Assembly (NCBI GenBank): GCA_017531065.1
Contig: JAFXLR010000017.1
Coordinates: forward strand, 1-8,287
DNA length: 8,287 nt
Reading direction: 5' to 3'
Source: Bacilli bacterium
Lineage (GTDB): Bacteria > Bacillota_I > Bacilli_A > RFN20 > CAG-826
Positions 1 to 5,866 of this stretch are shown piece by piece. Below the pieces are notes generated by a model. The model ran no database searches. It had not been told where the DNA came from and saw only the letters and a program-made list of their open reading frames with translations. The position numbers and the translations under genes are program-made. Every line of letters starts with the position of its first letter. Position 1 is the first letter of the stretch.

Positions 1-1
1 C

Positions 2-1291
2 AAAGGAGCGCTAGCCCTCATCAGAGTCTCTGGAGACGGAGCCTTCGAGATGACTGACCAGATCTTCAGCAAGAAGGTCAGCGGCACCAAAAAAAGAGAA
101 ATCTATTACGGCACCATGAGCGACAATGGTCAGCCTATAGACTTGGTTTTGGTTATGGCTTTTAAAGGCCCAAACACCTTTACCGGCGAAGATATCGTTG
201 AGATCTCCTGCCATGGCTCGATGCTCATCGCTAATCAGATCATCGAAGCCTATATCAAGAGAGGCGCCAAATACGCCACGCGTGGAGAATTCTCTTCCCG
301 TGCTTTCTATAACGGAAAAATGGACCTCATCGAGGCTGAATCCGTTAACGATTTGATTAACGCAACAACCGCTGAATCCAAGAACCTTAACTTAATGTCC
401 TTAAGCGGGGAAACAAGTAAGCTTGTTGACCCTCTAAAGAAGCAAATTGCCGATCTTCTAGCTTTGCTAGAGGTTAATATCGACTTCCCTGAATATGAGG
501 ATATCGAAGAGATTAACGAAAAGACCATAGTTGAACATATAAACGAAATCAGAAACACCATCGCCAACCTCATTAAAGGCGGCAAGGAAGGAAAGATCGT
601 CAAAGAAGGCTTAAAGGTCGCGATTGTCGGCGAACCAAACGTTGGAAAATCATCACTTTTGAACGCTTTGATGAACGAAGAAAAAGCCATCGTCTCTGAT
701 ATTCCTGGAACGACCCGCGACGTTGTTGAAGGAGATGTTTCTGTTAAAGGTATCTCGCTTCATTTATTAGATACTGCCGGCATTAGAAACAATGCCGACA
801 AGATTGAAGCCCTTGGCATAGCAAAAAGCGAAGAATCGATTACTAAAGCCGACCTCATTATTCACGTTATAGATGCTGAAAAAGGCGAATCTCCTGAGGA
901 TTTAAGAATTAGAGAGCTCGCCAAAGACAAGATTTTGATCACCGTCTATAACAAGAGCGACCTCATCAAAAACACCGATAAAGATAAGCTCTATATCAGC
1001 GCGATCAACAAAGACATTAAGCCTCTCTTAGATAAGATTTATGAAGAGCTTGGTTTGTCTGATGAGGCGTTCACCTCACCATCGCTTTCTAGTGCCCGCC
1101 AGCTCGGTTTATTGATGAGTATTGATGAACATTTAGCTAAAGCTAAAGAAGACGCTTTAAAGCAGGCGCCAATCGATTTGGTGTCGGTTAATTTAATGGC
1201 GGCCTATAACGGAGCTAGAGAGCTTTTAGGAGAAGGCGCCACGCTTGATTTAACTGACGAGATCTTCTCAAGATTCTGCGTAGGAAAATAG
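2..1291 (+). CDS. mnmE: tRNA uridine-5-carboxymethylaminomethyl(34) synthesis GTPase MnmE (5' partial)
   Basis: MnmE, a GTPase that works with MnmG to modify the wobble uridine (U34) of certain tRNAs, using a methylene-tetrahydrofolate carbon. The reading frame is open from base 2, and the residues before the first ATG (position 50), KGALALIRVSGDGAFE, match the conserved MnmE N-terminus. The true start is therefore outside the window, with about 13-15 residues missing. Of 429 visible residues, roughly 1-100 form the folate-binding domain. The G domain shows G1 GEPNVGKS (210-217), G2 TTRD (237-240), G3 DTAG (257-260) and G4 NKSD (317-320). The C-terminus FCVGK (425-429) keeps the catalytic Cys of the C-[IV]-G-K signature. 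The estimated full length of about 443 is slightly shorter than the usual 450-460. It stops one base before tatD. MnmE is more often found near rnpA/yidC or mnmG, so this neighbour is less usual. Identification is firm. Confidence 0.96.
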   Translation, partial: KGALALIRVSGDGAFEMTDQIFSKKVSGTKKREIYYGTMSDNGQPIDLVLVMAFKGPNTFTGEDIVEISCHGSMLIANQIIEAYIKRGAKYATRGEFSSRAFYNGKMDLIEAESVNDLINATTAESKNLNLMSLSGETSKLVDPLKKQIADLLALLEVNIDFPEYEDIEEINEKTIVEHINEIRNTIANLIKGGKEGKIVKEGLKVAIVGEPNVGKSSLLNALMNEEKAIVSDIPGTTRDVVEGDVSVKGISLHLLDTAGIRNNADKIEALGIAKSEESITKADLIIHVIDAEKGESPEDLRIRELAKDKILITVYNKSDLIKNTDKDKLYISAINKDIKPLLDKIYEELGLSDEAFTSPSLSSARQLGLLMSIDEHLAKAKEDALKQAPIDLVSVNLMAAYNGARELLGEGATLDLTDEIFSRFCVGK

Positions 1292-1292
1292 A

Positions 1293-2060
1293 ATGCTCGA
1301 CTCACATTGCCATTTAAATGATGACGACCTCTTCGATAAGAGGGCTGAAGTAATTAAGAACGCCAAAGAAGCGGGCGTTTCTTTAATGGTTTGCATTGGC
1401 TGGGACTTAGAAAGCTCCAAGAAAGCCATCCAAATCGCACATGAGTATGATGGAATCTACGCAGCCGTTGGTTTTCATCCGGAGAACCTCGAAGGCATTA
1501 GCGATGATGCTTTAGAAGAGATTAAGAAACTCGCAAGAGACGAAAAGGTAATCGCAATAGGGGAAATCGGCCTCGATTACCATTGGTTTAAAGAACAAAA
1601 GGACCACGAAAAGCAGAAGGTTTGGTTCATTAAGCAGATCGAACTAGCAAACGAACTCAATTTACCTCTTTCGATACACGCTAGAGATGCGAGCGAAGAC
1701 ACATATACCATCCTAAAAGAGCATCCAGCCAAAGCCGGTTGCGTTCTCCATTGCTATAGCGGTTCCACAGAGATGTTAGAACGCTTTGCGAAGCTTGGTT
1801 GCTACTTCGGATTCGATGGACCTATCACTTATAAGAATGCTGTTGAGCCTAAAGAAAATGTGAAAAAGTGTCCAATAGACAGGATCCTCACTGAAACCGA
1901 CTCACCATACCTAACACCCGTTCCATATCGCGGAAAACAGAATGAGCCATCACACATCAAAGAAATCCTCCAAACAATGGCCGATTTGCGTGGGATTTCA
2001 GAAAAAGAGATGGAATTTGCTGTCGAAAATAACTTTAAGGCCTTATTTCACTACGAATGA
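1293..2060 (+). CDS. tatD: TatD family metal-dependent DNase/hydrolase
   Basis: TatD-family hydrolase with a TIM-barrel amidohydrolase-like fold; family members are cytoplasmic Mg-dependent DNases or RNases. All the expected metal ligands are visible: H5 and H7 in DSHCHL, E91 in GEIGLDYHW, H129 in SIHARDA, H153 in LHCYSG and D203 in TETDSPYL. The length of 255 residues is normal for the family. The ATG lies one base after the mnmE stop. An AGGA about 7 bases upstream, inside the mnmE end, can serve as ribosome binding site. The stop overlaps the rnmV start as ATGA, implying coupled translation. The tatD-rnmV-rsmA order is the same as in Bacillus (yabD-rnmV-ksgA). The exact physiological substrate cannot be told from sequence. 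Confidence 0.94.
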   Translation: MLDSHCHLNDDDLFDKRAEVIKNAKEAGVSLMVCIGWDLESSKKAIQIAHEYDGIYAAVGFHPENLEGISDDALEEIKKLARDEKVIAIGEIGLDYHWFKEQKDHEKQKVWFIKQIELANELNLPLSIHARDASEDTYTILKEHPAKAGCVLHCYSGSTEMLERFAKLGCYFGFDGPITYKNAVEPKENVKKCPIDRILTETDSPYLTPVPYRGKQNEPSHIKEILQTMADLRGISEKEMEFAVENNFKALFHYE

Positions 2061-2599
2061 AAGTAAAATATCCGAATGTCATAGTCGTTGAGGGCAAAAT
2101 GGATAAGGATTTGCTCCAATCTTTTTTGGATGCAGACATTGTTACTACTAATGGTTCCGAGGTTTCACGTGAAACTATCGAGTACATAAGAGCCTTGTCA
2201 AAGACAAGGACGATTGTTGTTTTAACAGACCCTGACGCTCCAGGAAAGAGGATTAGAGACATCTTAAACACCGAGATTGCTGGGCTCTTTAACGCATTCA
2301 TCCCAAAAGAAAAGGCCATAAAAAAGCATAAAGTGGGTGTGGCGGAGTCTGATAAGGCTACGATCATGGAAGCTTTGGACCATTTAATGCTTGAAACCAA
2401 GGAAAAGAAATCTTCAAATTTGACTATGAACGATTTGTTTGAGCTTGGTCTTGCTGGCGGCAACGATTCATCTGCCAAAAGAAAGGTCCTTGAGAACAAA
2501 CTTCACGTTGATCAGGTTAATGGGAAGACCCTTTTGAAAAGACTTCAGGCTTTGGGACTAGATAGAAAAGATTTAGAGGAGGCTCTTGGCAATGAATGA
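2057..2599 (+). CDS. rnmV: Ribonuclease M5 (5S rRNA maturation)
   Basis: Ribonuclease M5 trims 5S rRNA precursor on both sides of the mature molecule, in Bacillus with ribosomal protein L18 as cofactor. The 180-residue protein has an N-terminal Toprim domain (about residues 6-90), with the catalytic Glu in VVEGKMD (E12) and the DxD pair in TDPDAPGKRIR (D58, D60). A C-terminal domain (about 118-180) resembles the M5-specific region. Length fits the family (about 180-190). The motif usually seen as GVEHA appears here as GVAES (94-98), a local deviation. Translation probably couples to tatD through the ATGA overlap, since there is no good ribosome binding site at proper spacing. Location between tatD and rsmA supports the call over a generic Toprim or primase-like protein. 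Confidence 0.92.
   Translation: MKVKYPNVIVVEGKMDKDLLQSFLDADIVTTNGSEVSRETIEYIRALSKTRTIVVLTDPDAPGKRIRDILNTEIAGLFNAFIPKEKAIKKHKVGVAESDKATIMEALDHLMLETKEKKSSNLTMNDLFELGLAGGNDSSAKRKVLENKLHVDQVNGKTLLKRLQALGLDRKDLEEALGNE
2577..2582 (+). promoter_or_regulatory. Ribosome binding site that decides the rsmA start
   Basis: AGGAGG inside the end of rnmV. It is 9 bases before the ATG at 2592 but only 3 bases before the in-frame TTG at 2586, so the ATG is the better start. Confidence 0.8.
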
Positions 2600-3392
2600 A
2601 GAACAATATTTTGAAAAAATCGCTGAGTATAAGCTTTTAGCGAAACACGAAGTTGGCCAGAACTTCCTTATTGATGCCGACGCAGCAAAGAAGATTGTCG
2701 ATTTTGCCACTATCGACGAGTCCGACACCGTTTTAGAAATCGGCTCTGGTGCTGGATCTCTTTCGTATTTCATCGAACAGAGCGCTGCTAAGGCAGACTT
2801 AATCGACATCGATGAAGGTTTAGTTCAAAAACTAAAGGAAGATTACGCCAATTCAAAGACCATGAGCCCAATGGTTGGCAACGCCATGAAATGGGATTAC
2901 GAAAAATATACGAAGATCATCAGCAACCTCCCTTACTACATCACAAGCGCAATCCTCGAGAGGGTTTTGCTAACAGCAAAGAACCTTAAAACCGGCGTCT
3001 TTATGGTCCAGAAAGAAGTCGTTTCTAGACTGAAAGCTCCTCAAGGGAGCGAAGATTACAGTCCTTTAGGACTGCTCATCAAGTATCGTGCTGATTTCAT
3101 TAAGGGATTCAACGTTCCTAGAACTTCCTTCGCGCCTGCGCCTCACGTAGATTCCAGCGTCTTCGTTTTGAAGATCAAAAACAACGACCTCGAAGAGGCC
3201 AATAAGCTCTATTCTTTGGCGTCTTCTCTCTTCCTCCATAAGAGGAAAACAATCTATAACAACCTCACCCAGCACTTAAAAGATTCTGCAAAAGCCAAAG
3301 AGGTTTTGGAGAAGGCCGGGATCAAGCCAAATCTAAGGCCTCAGGAGATTTCTTTGGAAGGATATTTAAGCCTCCTAAAGGCTATTAGTTGA
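2592..3392 (+). CDS. rsmA: 16S rRNA (adenine(1518)-N6/adenine(1519)-N6)-dimethyltransferase RsmA/KsgA
   Basis: SAM-dependent enzyme that dimethylates two adjacent adenines in the 3' terminal helix of 16S rRNA late in small-subunit assembly. Visible in the 266 residues from the ATG: GQNFL (22-26), SAM-binding EIGSGAGSLS (49-58; the family usually has EIGPG), acidic IDID (71-74), catalytic NLPYY (112-116), the FAPAPHVDSSV stretch (180-190) and HKRKT (216-220) with the C-terminal helical domain. Length is typical (260-290). An in-frame TTG at 2586 would add two residues, but the AGGAGG at 2577-2582 fits only the ATG. The gene overlaps rnmV by 8 bases. It follows rnmV as in Bacillus, grouping 5S and 16S rRNA maturation. 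Loss of this gene classically gives kasugamycin resistance; all key motifs are intact here. Confidence 0.95.
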   Translation: MNEEQYFEKIAEYKLLAKHEVGQNFLIDADAAKKIVDFATIDESDTVLEIGSGAGSLSYFIEQSAAKADLIDIDEGLVQKLKEDYANSKTMSPMVGNAMKWDYEKYTKIISNLPYYITSAILERVLLTAKNLKTGVFMVQKEVVSRLKAPQGSEDYSPLGLLIKYRADFIKGFNVPRTSFAPAPHVDSSVFVLKIKNNDLEEANKLYSLASSLFLHKRKTIYNNLTQHLKDSAKAKEVLEKAGIKPNLRPQEISLEGYLSLLKAIS

Positions 3393-3405
3393 TTTAAGAA
3401 ATCAA
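3389..3405. repeat. Short inverted repeat at the end of rsmA
   Basis: TTGATTT-AAG-AAATCAA is a perfect 7-bp inverted repeat around 3 bases. With one bulged A it can extend outward (TTAG on the left, ACTA on the right). It begins within the rsmA stop codon and is not followed by a T-run, so it is unlikely to be a terminator. It overlaps the -35 of the promoter candidate, so an operator role is possible but unproven. Confidence 0.5.
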
Positions 3406-3416
3406 ACTAGTAAAAT
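3389..3416 (+). promoter_or_regulatory. Candidate sigma-A-type promoter for ispE-glmU
   Basis: TTGATT (3389-3394) and TAAAAT (3411-3416) separated by 16 bp resemble -35 and -10 boxes, in the only gap longer than 11 bp within the operon. A start near 3423 would leave only about 10 bases before the ispE ATG at 3434. That fits the absence of any Shine-Dalgarno sequence there. The call rests on motif match alone in AT-rich DNA. Confidence 0.35.
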
Positions 3417-3433
3417 CGTGTTATTCCACAATT

Positions 3434-4303
3434 ATGTTATTTGAGAAATCCCACCAAATAGTAAAGTCCTATGCGAAGATCAACCTCTCGCTCAAGGTTC
3501 TAAACGAAAGAGAAGACGGCTACCACAATCTTGAGACCGTCATGATCCCTGTTGAGCTTCACGATGTCATCGAAATCGAGAAGCGTCCAGGCGCTTTCGA
3601 TACGTTCATCACTTGTGATGATATCGGTCTCGCCAATCTTCGTCATAACCTTTGCACAAAAGCTGTCGAAGCCATGAGAAAAGAATTTGGCTTCAAAGAT
3701 AACTTCAACATCAACATCCACAAGGAGATTCCTTTTGCCGCTGGCTTAGGCGGAGGGTCTTCCAATGCTGCTGCGGTCATCGAAAGCCTTATCTCGCTTC
3801 TTAAGATCAAGACCGACCCAGAGACCATCAATCGCATCGCTTTAAGCCTTGGGGCAGACGTTCCGTTCTTCCTTCATACAAAGCCTGCAATTGCTACCTC
3901 TTTAGGTGAAAATCTACAGCAAATCCCTGTTAAAACCCAATATCACTGTCTTATTGTCAAACCTAAAACGGGCTTAAGCACAGGCGCGATATTTGAAATC
4001 TGCGATGAATTTGAAAAAGAGAACGCAGACACCGAAAAAGTCCTCGAAGGATTAGCCAAAGACGACCTTGAACTCATTGGCAAATCCACAGGCAACGACT
4101 TATACCCACCGGCAGCATCTGTTTTGCCTGAGGTTAAGAAAGTCGTAGACTCTTTAAAGGAGGCCGGATTCCCAGTTGCCGCAATGACTGGAAGCGGATC
4201 CGCCTGCTTTGGATTATCCAAAGACGCTAAATTCGTTAAAGAACAAGCGAAGTTATTTAAGAACCGTGGTTATATTGTCCGTGTGACCAAGACCATGAAA
4301 TAA
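3434..4303 (+). CDS. ispE: 4-diphosphocytidyl-2-C-methyl-D-erythritol kinase IspE
   Basis: GHMP-family kinase of the MEP (non-mevalonate) isoprenoid pathway. It phosphorylates the 2-hydroxyl of CDP-methylerythritol using ATP, leading to IPP/DMAPP and so to undecaprenyl carriers. In 289 residues: YAKINLSLKVL with the substrate-site Lys (K15), DGYHNLETVM (28-37), the ATP-binding GLGGGSSNAA (104-113), GADVPFF with the catalytic Asp (D142) and the C-terminal TGSGSACFG (252-260). The segment commonly written as GRGE appears as SLGE (156-159). Length is normal. The ATG is the only sensible start, since upstream in-frame codons reach a stop at 3395 with no other ATG, GTG or TTG. However, no Shine-Dalgarno sequence precedes it, so initiation may be from a very short leader. 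In Bacillus ispE sits between ksgA and glmU with several genes in between; here these intervening genes are absent. Confidence 0.95.
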   Translation: MLFEKSHQIVKSYAKINLSLKVLNEREDGYHNLETVMIPVELHDVIEIEKRPGAFDTFITCDDIGLANLRHNLCTKAVEAMRKEFGFKDNFNINIHKEIPFAAGLGGGSSNAAAVIESLISLLKIKTDPETINRIALSLGADVPFFLHTKPAIATSLGENLQQIPVKTQYHCLIVKPKTGLSTGAIFEICDEFEKENADTEKVLEGLAKDDLELIGKSTGNDLYPPAASVLPEVKKVVDSLKEAGFPVAAMTGSGSACFGLSKDAKFVKEQAKLFKNRGYIVRVTKTMK

Positions 4304-4314
4304 GGAGTTCCGTT

Positions 4315-5319
4315 ATGGAAAAGTACGCAATTATATTGGCGGCCGGCAAAGGCACCAGAATGAAGAGCAAGAGAGACGACATCTCTAAGGTCTCTTTCCC
4401 TATCCTTGGCCAGCCTCTCGTTAAGTATGTCATCAACGCTTTGAAGCCTCTTGGATTCAAGAAGCTTGTCGCCGTTGTTGGCTTTGGTGGCAAAACCAGC
4501 GAAAAGATTGTCAAAGACGAATGCGAAGTCGTTTGGCAGTTAGAACAAAAAGGAACCGGCCACGCTGTTATGATGGCGGCCCCAGTTCTCGATAAGCTTG
4601 AGGGCGAAACAATCGTCTGCTGTGGCGATACACCTCTTCTTACCACCGAAACCTTTGAGGCTTTATTCAAAGCCCATGAAGAGAACGGCAACGCTATGAC
4701 CGTTATGACCTCTATCCTTGAGGATCCATTCGGATATGGAAGAATCGTCAAAGTTAACGGAAACGTTACCAAAATCGTTGAGCAGAAGGACGCTACCGAA
4801 GAAGAAAGAGCCATTAACGAAGTTAACGCAGGCGTCTACGTCTTCGATAATGCCAAGTTATTTGAAGCATTAGGCCACCTTACAACGAAAAATGCCGCCG
4901 GTGAGTATTATTTGACCGACGTCCTTGGAATCTTCGTTAATAATGGCTTTAAAGTTGGTTCCTACCCAGTCAAAGACCCAGACGAAACCCTTGGTGTTAA
5001 TGACAGAAACCAGCTTTCCATTGCCGCCAAGATCATCCAGAAGCGTATTAATAAGGCCCACATGGTCGCTGGCGTCTCAATCGAAGACCCTGACAACACT
5101 TATATCGCTCCAACCGTCAAAATCGGCCAGGATACCACGATCGCGCCATGCACATACATCATGGGCGACACCGTTATTGGCGAGGAATCCGTAATCGGTC
5201 CAAGCGCCATCCTCAAAAACGCTAAGGTTGGCAGCCACGCTAAAGTCGTCTTAAGCAACGTTGTTAACGCTGAAGTCAAAGACGGCGAAGTCGTCGGCCC
5301 GTTCGCTAACGTCAAATAA
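4315..5319 (+). CDS. glmU: GlmU-type UDP-N-acetylglucosamine pyrophosphorylase lacking the acetyltransferase catalytic region
   Basis: Uridylyltransferase that makes UDP-GlcNAc from UTP and GlcNAc-1-phosphate, the precursor of peptidoglycan and other glycans. The nucleotidyltransferase domain (about 1-230) is complete: LAAGKGTRM (8-16), K25, GTGHA (80-84), GDTPLL (104-109), GYGRIV (140-145), IVEQKDAT (154-161), NAG (171-173), GEYYLTD (196-202) and GVND (227-230). A linker helix and about five left-handed beta-helix hexapeptide coils follow (about 262-331). The protein then ends at GPFANVK, residue 334. Full GlmU is about 450-460 residues; the missing part carries the acetyltransferase residues (in E. 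coli R333, K351, H363, Y366, N377, K392). A terminator begins 18 bases after the stop and no remnant of the missing part follows, so this looks like a settled short form, not a fresh frameshift. AAGGAG overlapping the ispE stop, 7 bases before the ATG, sets the start. Predicted monofunctional. Confidence 0.88.
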   Translation: MEKYAIILAAGKGTRMKSKRDDISKVSFPILGQPLVKYVINALKPLGFKKLVAVVGFGGKTSEKIVKDECEVVWQLEQKGTGHAVMMAAPVLDKLEGETIVCCGDTPLLTTETFEALFKAHEENGNAMTVMTSILEDPFGYGRIVKVNGNVTKIVEQKDATEEERAINEVNAGVYVFDNAKLFEALGHLTTKNAAGEYYLTDVLGIFVNNGFKVGSYPVKDPDETLGVNDRNQLSIAAKIIQKRINKAHMVAGVSIEDPDNTYIAPTVKIGQDTTIAPCTYIMGDTVIGEESVIGPSAILKNAKVGSHAKVVLSNVVNAEVKDGEVVGPFANVK

Positions 5320-5337
5320 GCTAAATTAACAATTTTT

Positions 5338-5363
5338 GCCTCCGGAAACGGAGGCTTTTCTTT
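5338..5363 (+). terminator. Rho-independent terminator of the mnmE-glmU run
   Basis: Perfect 7-bp stem GCCTCCG/CGGAGGC (5338-5344 and 5349-5355) closed by a GAAA tetraloop, followed by TTTTCTTT. It lies 18 bases after the glmU stop and separates the operon from the small regulator gene. Confidence 0.9.
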
Positions 5364-5373
5364 ATCTAAATAG

Positions 5374-5405
5374 AGCGTTACAATGTATATACAAAAGCGT
5401 TACAA
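5374..5405. promoter_or_regulatory. Operator-like region: 10-bp direct repeat flanking a 10-bp palindrome
   Basis: AGCGTTACAA occurs at 5374-5383 and again at 5396-5405, a 22-bp period or about two helical turns. Between them lies the perfect palindrome TGTATATACA (5384-5393). The block therefore contains TACA, TGTA, TACA, TACA half-site-like units at 5379, 5384, 5390 and 5401. It sits directly upstream of a ribbon-helix-helix gene, a family that binds repeated short half-sites and often its own promoter. The AT-rich palindrome could also hold the -10 box, and the second repeat runs into the AAGGA used as ribosome binding site (5404-5408). The structure is seen; the operator role is inferred. 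Confidence 0.55.
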
Positions 5406-5420
5406 GGAAAAATAACGAAA

Positions 5421-5702
5421 ATGCCGAAGACAACTTTGAATTTAAGAATAGATAGCAATATCAAAAAACAAGCTGAAAAGGTTGTTGATGAATTAGGTAT
5501 TTCAATGTCTGCCGCCATCATCCTTTATCTCAAGGCGATCGTCCGCGAAAACGGCATCCCATTCGATATGAAGGTTAGGAAGGCAGAACCTGTGGAAGCG
5601 CCAAAACCAAAAGCAAAAAAGAAAGCCAAGCCAGTTCTCGATGACGATGAGTTTGAGCTTCCTGGCAGCGATTCTATCCGCGCCGCCATCGATAAACTAT
5701 GA
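5421..5702 (+). CDS. RelB/DinJ-family ribbon-helix-helix protein, apparently a solitary antitoxin-like regulator
   Basis: Small protein of 93 residues. Residues 4-50 match the RelB/DinJ antitoxin pattern: beta strand TTLNLRID (4-11), first helix about 12-24, second helix about 29-44, then the family hallmark VRENGIPFDM (41-50). Such proteins dimerise, bind DNA through the paired strands and repress their own promoter; in toxin-antitoxin pairs the C-terminal part wraps a RelE/YafQ-type RNase toxin. Here the tail is unusual: a Pro/Lys/Ala-rich linker (57-71, including KPKAKKKAKP), an acidic DDDEFE stretch (74-79) and a short predicted helix SIRAAIDKL. No toxin gene follows: a terminator begins 53 bases after the stop, and the next gene is convergent ppdK. 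AAGGA lies 12 bases upstream of the ATG, rather far. It may be an orphan regulator or act on a toxin encoded elsewhere. Family call good, partner and targets unknown. Confidence 0.82.
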   Translation: MPKTTLNLRIDSNIKKQAEKVVDELGISMSAAIILYLKAIVRENGIPFDMKVRKAEPVEAPKPKAKKKAKPVLDDDEFELPGSDSIRAAIDKL

Positions 5703-5714
5703 TTCTTGGCTGAA

Positions 5715-5735
5715 AAACGCCCCTAGAAACGCCCC
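5715..5735. repeat. Tandem 9-bp direct repeat downstream of the RelB/DinJ-like gene
   Basis: AAACGCCCC at 5715-5723 and 5727-5735, a 12-bp period, in the untranslated tail. It is enclosed by a weak 6-bp inverted pair GCTGAA (5709-5714) and TTCAGC (5739-5744). No function can be assigned. Confidence 0.5.
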
Positions 5736-5754
5736 AAATTCAGCGATTTGAGAT

Positions 5755-5788
5755 AGGCCTCGCAAATTATTCGAGGCCTTTTTCTTTT
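5755..5788 (+). terminator. Rho-independent terminator of the RelB/DinJ-like gene
   Basis: Perfect 8-bp stem AGGCCTCG/CGAGGCCT (5755-5762 and 5772-5779) with a 9-base loop, followed by a T-rich run (TTTTTCTTTT including the last stem base). Confidence 0.9.
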
Positions 5789-5814
5789 ATACGCGTACGG
5801 GGCCTAAAAACTGC

Positions 5815-5845
5815 AATAAAAAAGCAGGCGATATTTCACGCCTGC
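5815..5845 (-). terminator. Rho-independent terminator of ppdK
   Basis: On the minus strand a 7-bp stem GCAGGCG/CGCCTGC (5845-5839 and 5830-5824) with an 8-base loop is followed by six Ts (5823-5818). It lies 21 bases past the ppdK stop and faces the terminator of the + strand unit. Confidence 0.88.
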
Positions 5846-5866
5846 GATTTTATCGTTTTGAAGCGA

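Noticed and set aside
50..1291. ATG at 50 as the real start of mnmE
   Set aside because: Codons from base 2 onward encode the conserved KGALALIRVSG segment of MnmE, so the ATG is internal and the gene begins before the window.
2586..2591. TTG at 2586 as the rsmA start
   Set aside because: It would sit only 3 bases from AGGAGG; the ATG at 2592 has 9-base spacing.
3066..4221. Minus-strand frames of 64-92 codons opposite rsmA and ispE
   Set aside because: They are shadows of conserved coding sequence on the other strand.
4257..4814. 185-codon minus-strand frame opposite ispE/glmU
   Set aside because: It lies entirely over two well-supported genes, is low in recognisable motifs and has a composition typical of a shadow frame.
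5317..5363. Frameshift as the cause of the short GlmU
   Set aside because: The terminator starts 18 bases after the stop and no frame downstream encodes further hexapeptide coils, so there is nothing to shift into.
5703..5866. A RelE/YafQ toxin gene next to the antitoxin-like gene
   Set aside because: The gap is only 164 bp, is mostly occupied by two terminators, and contains no frame of suitable length on either strand.
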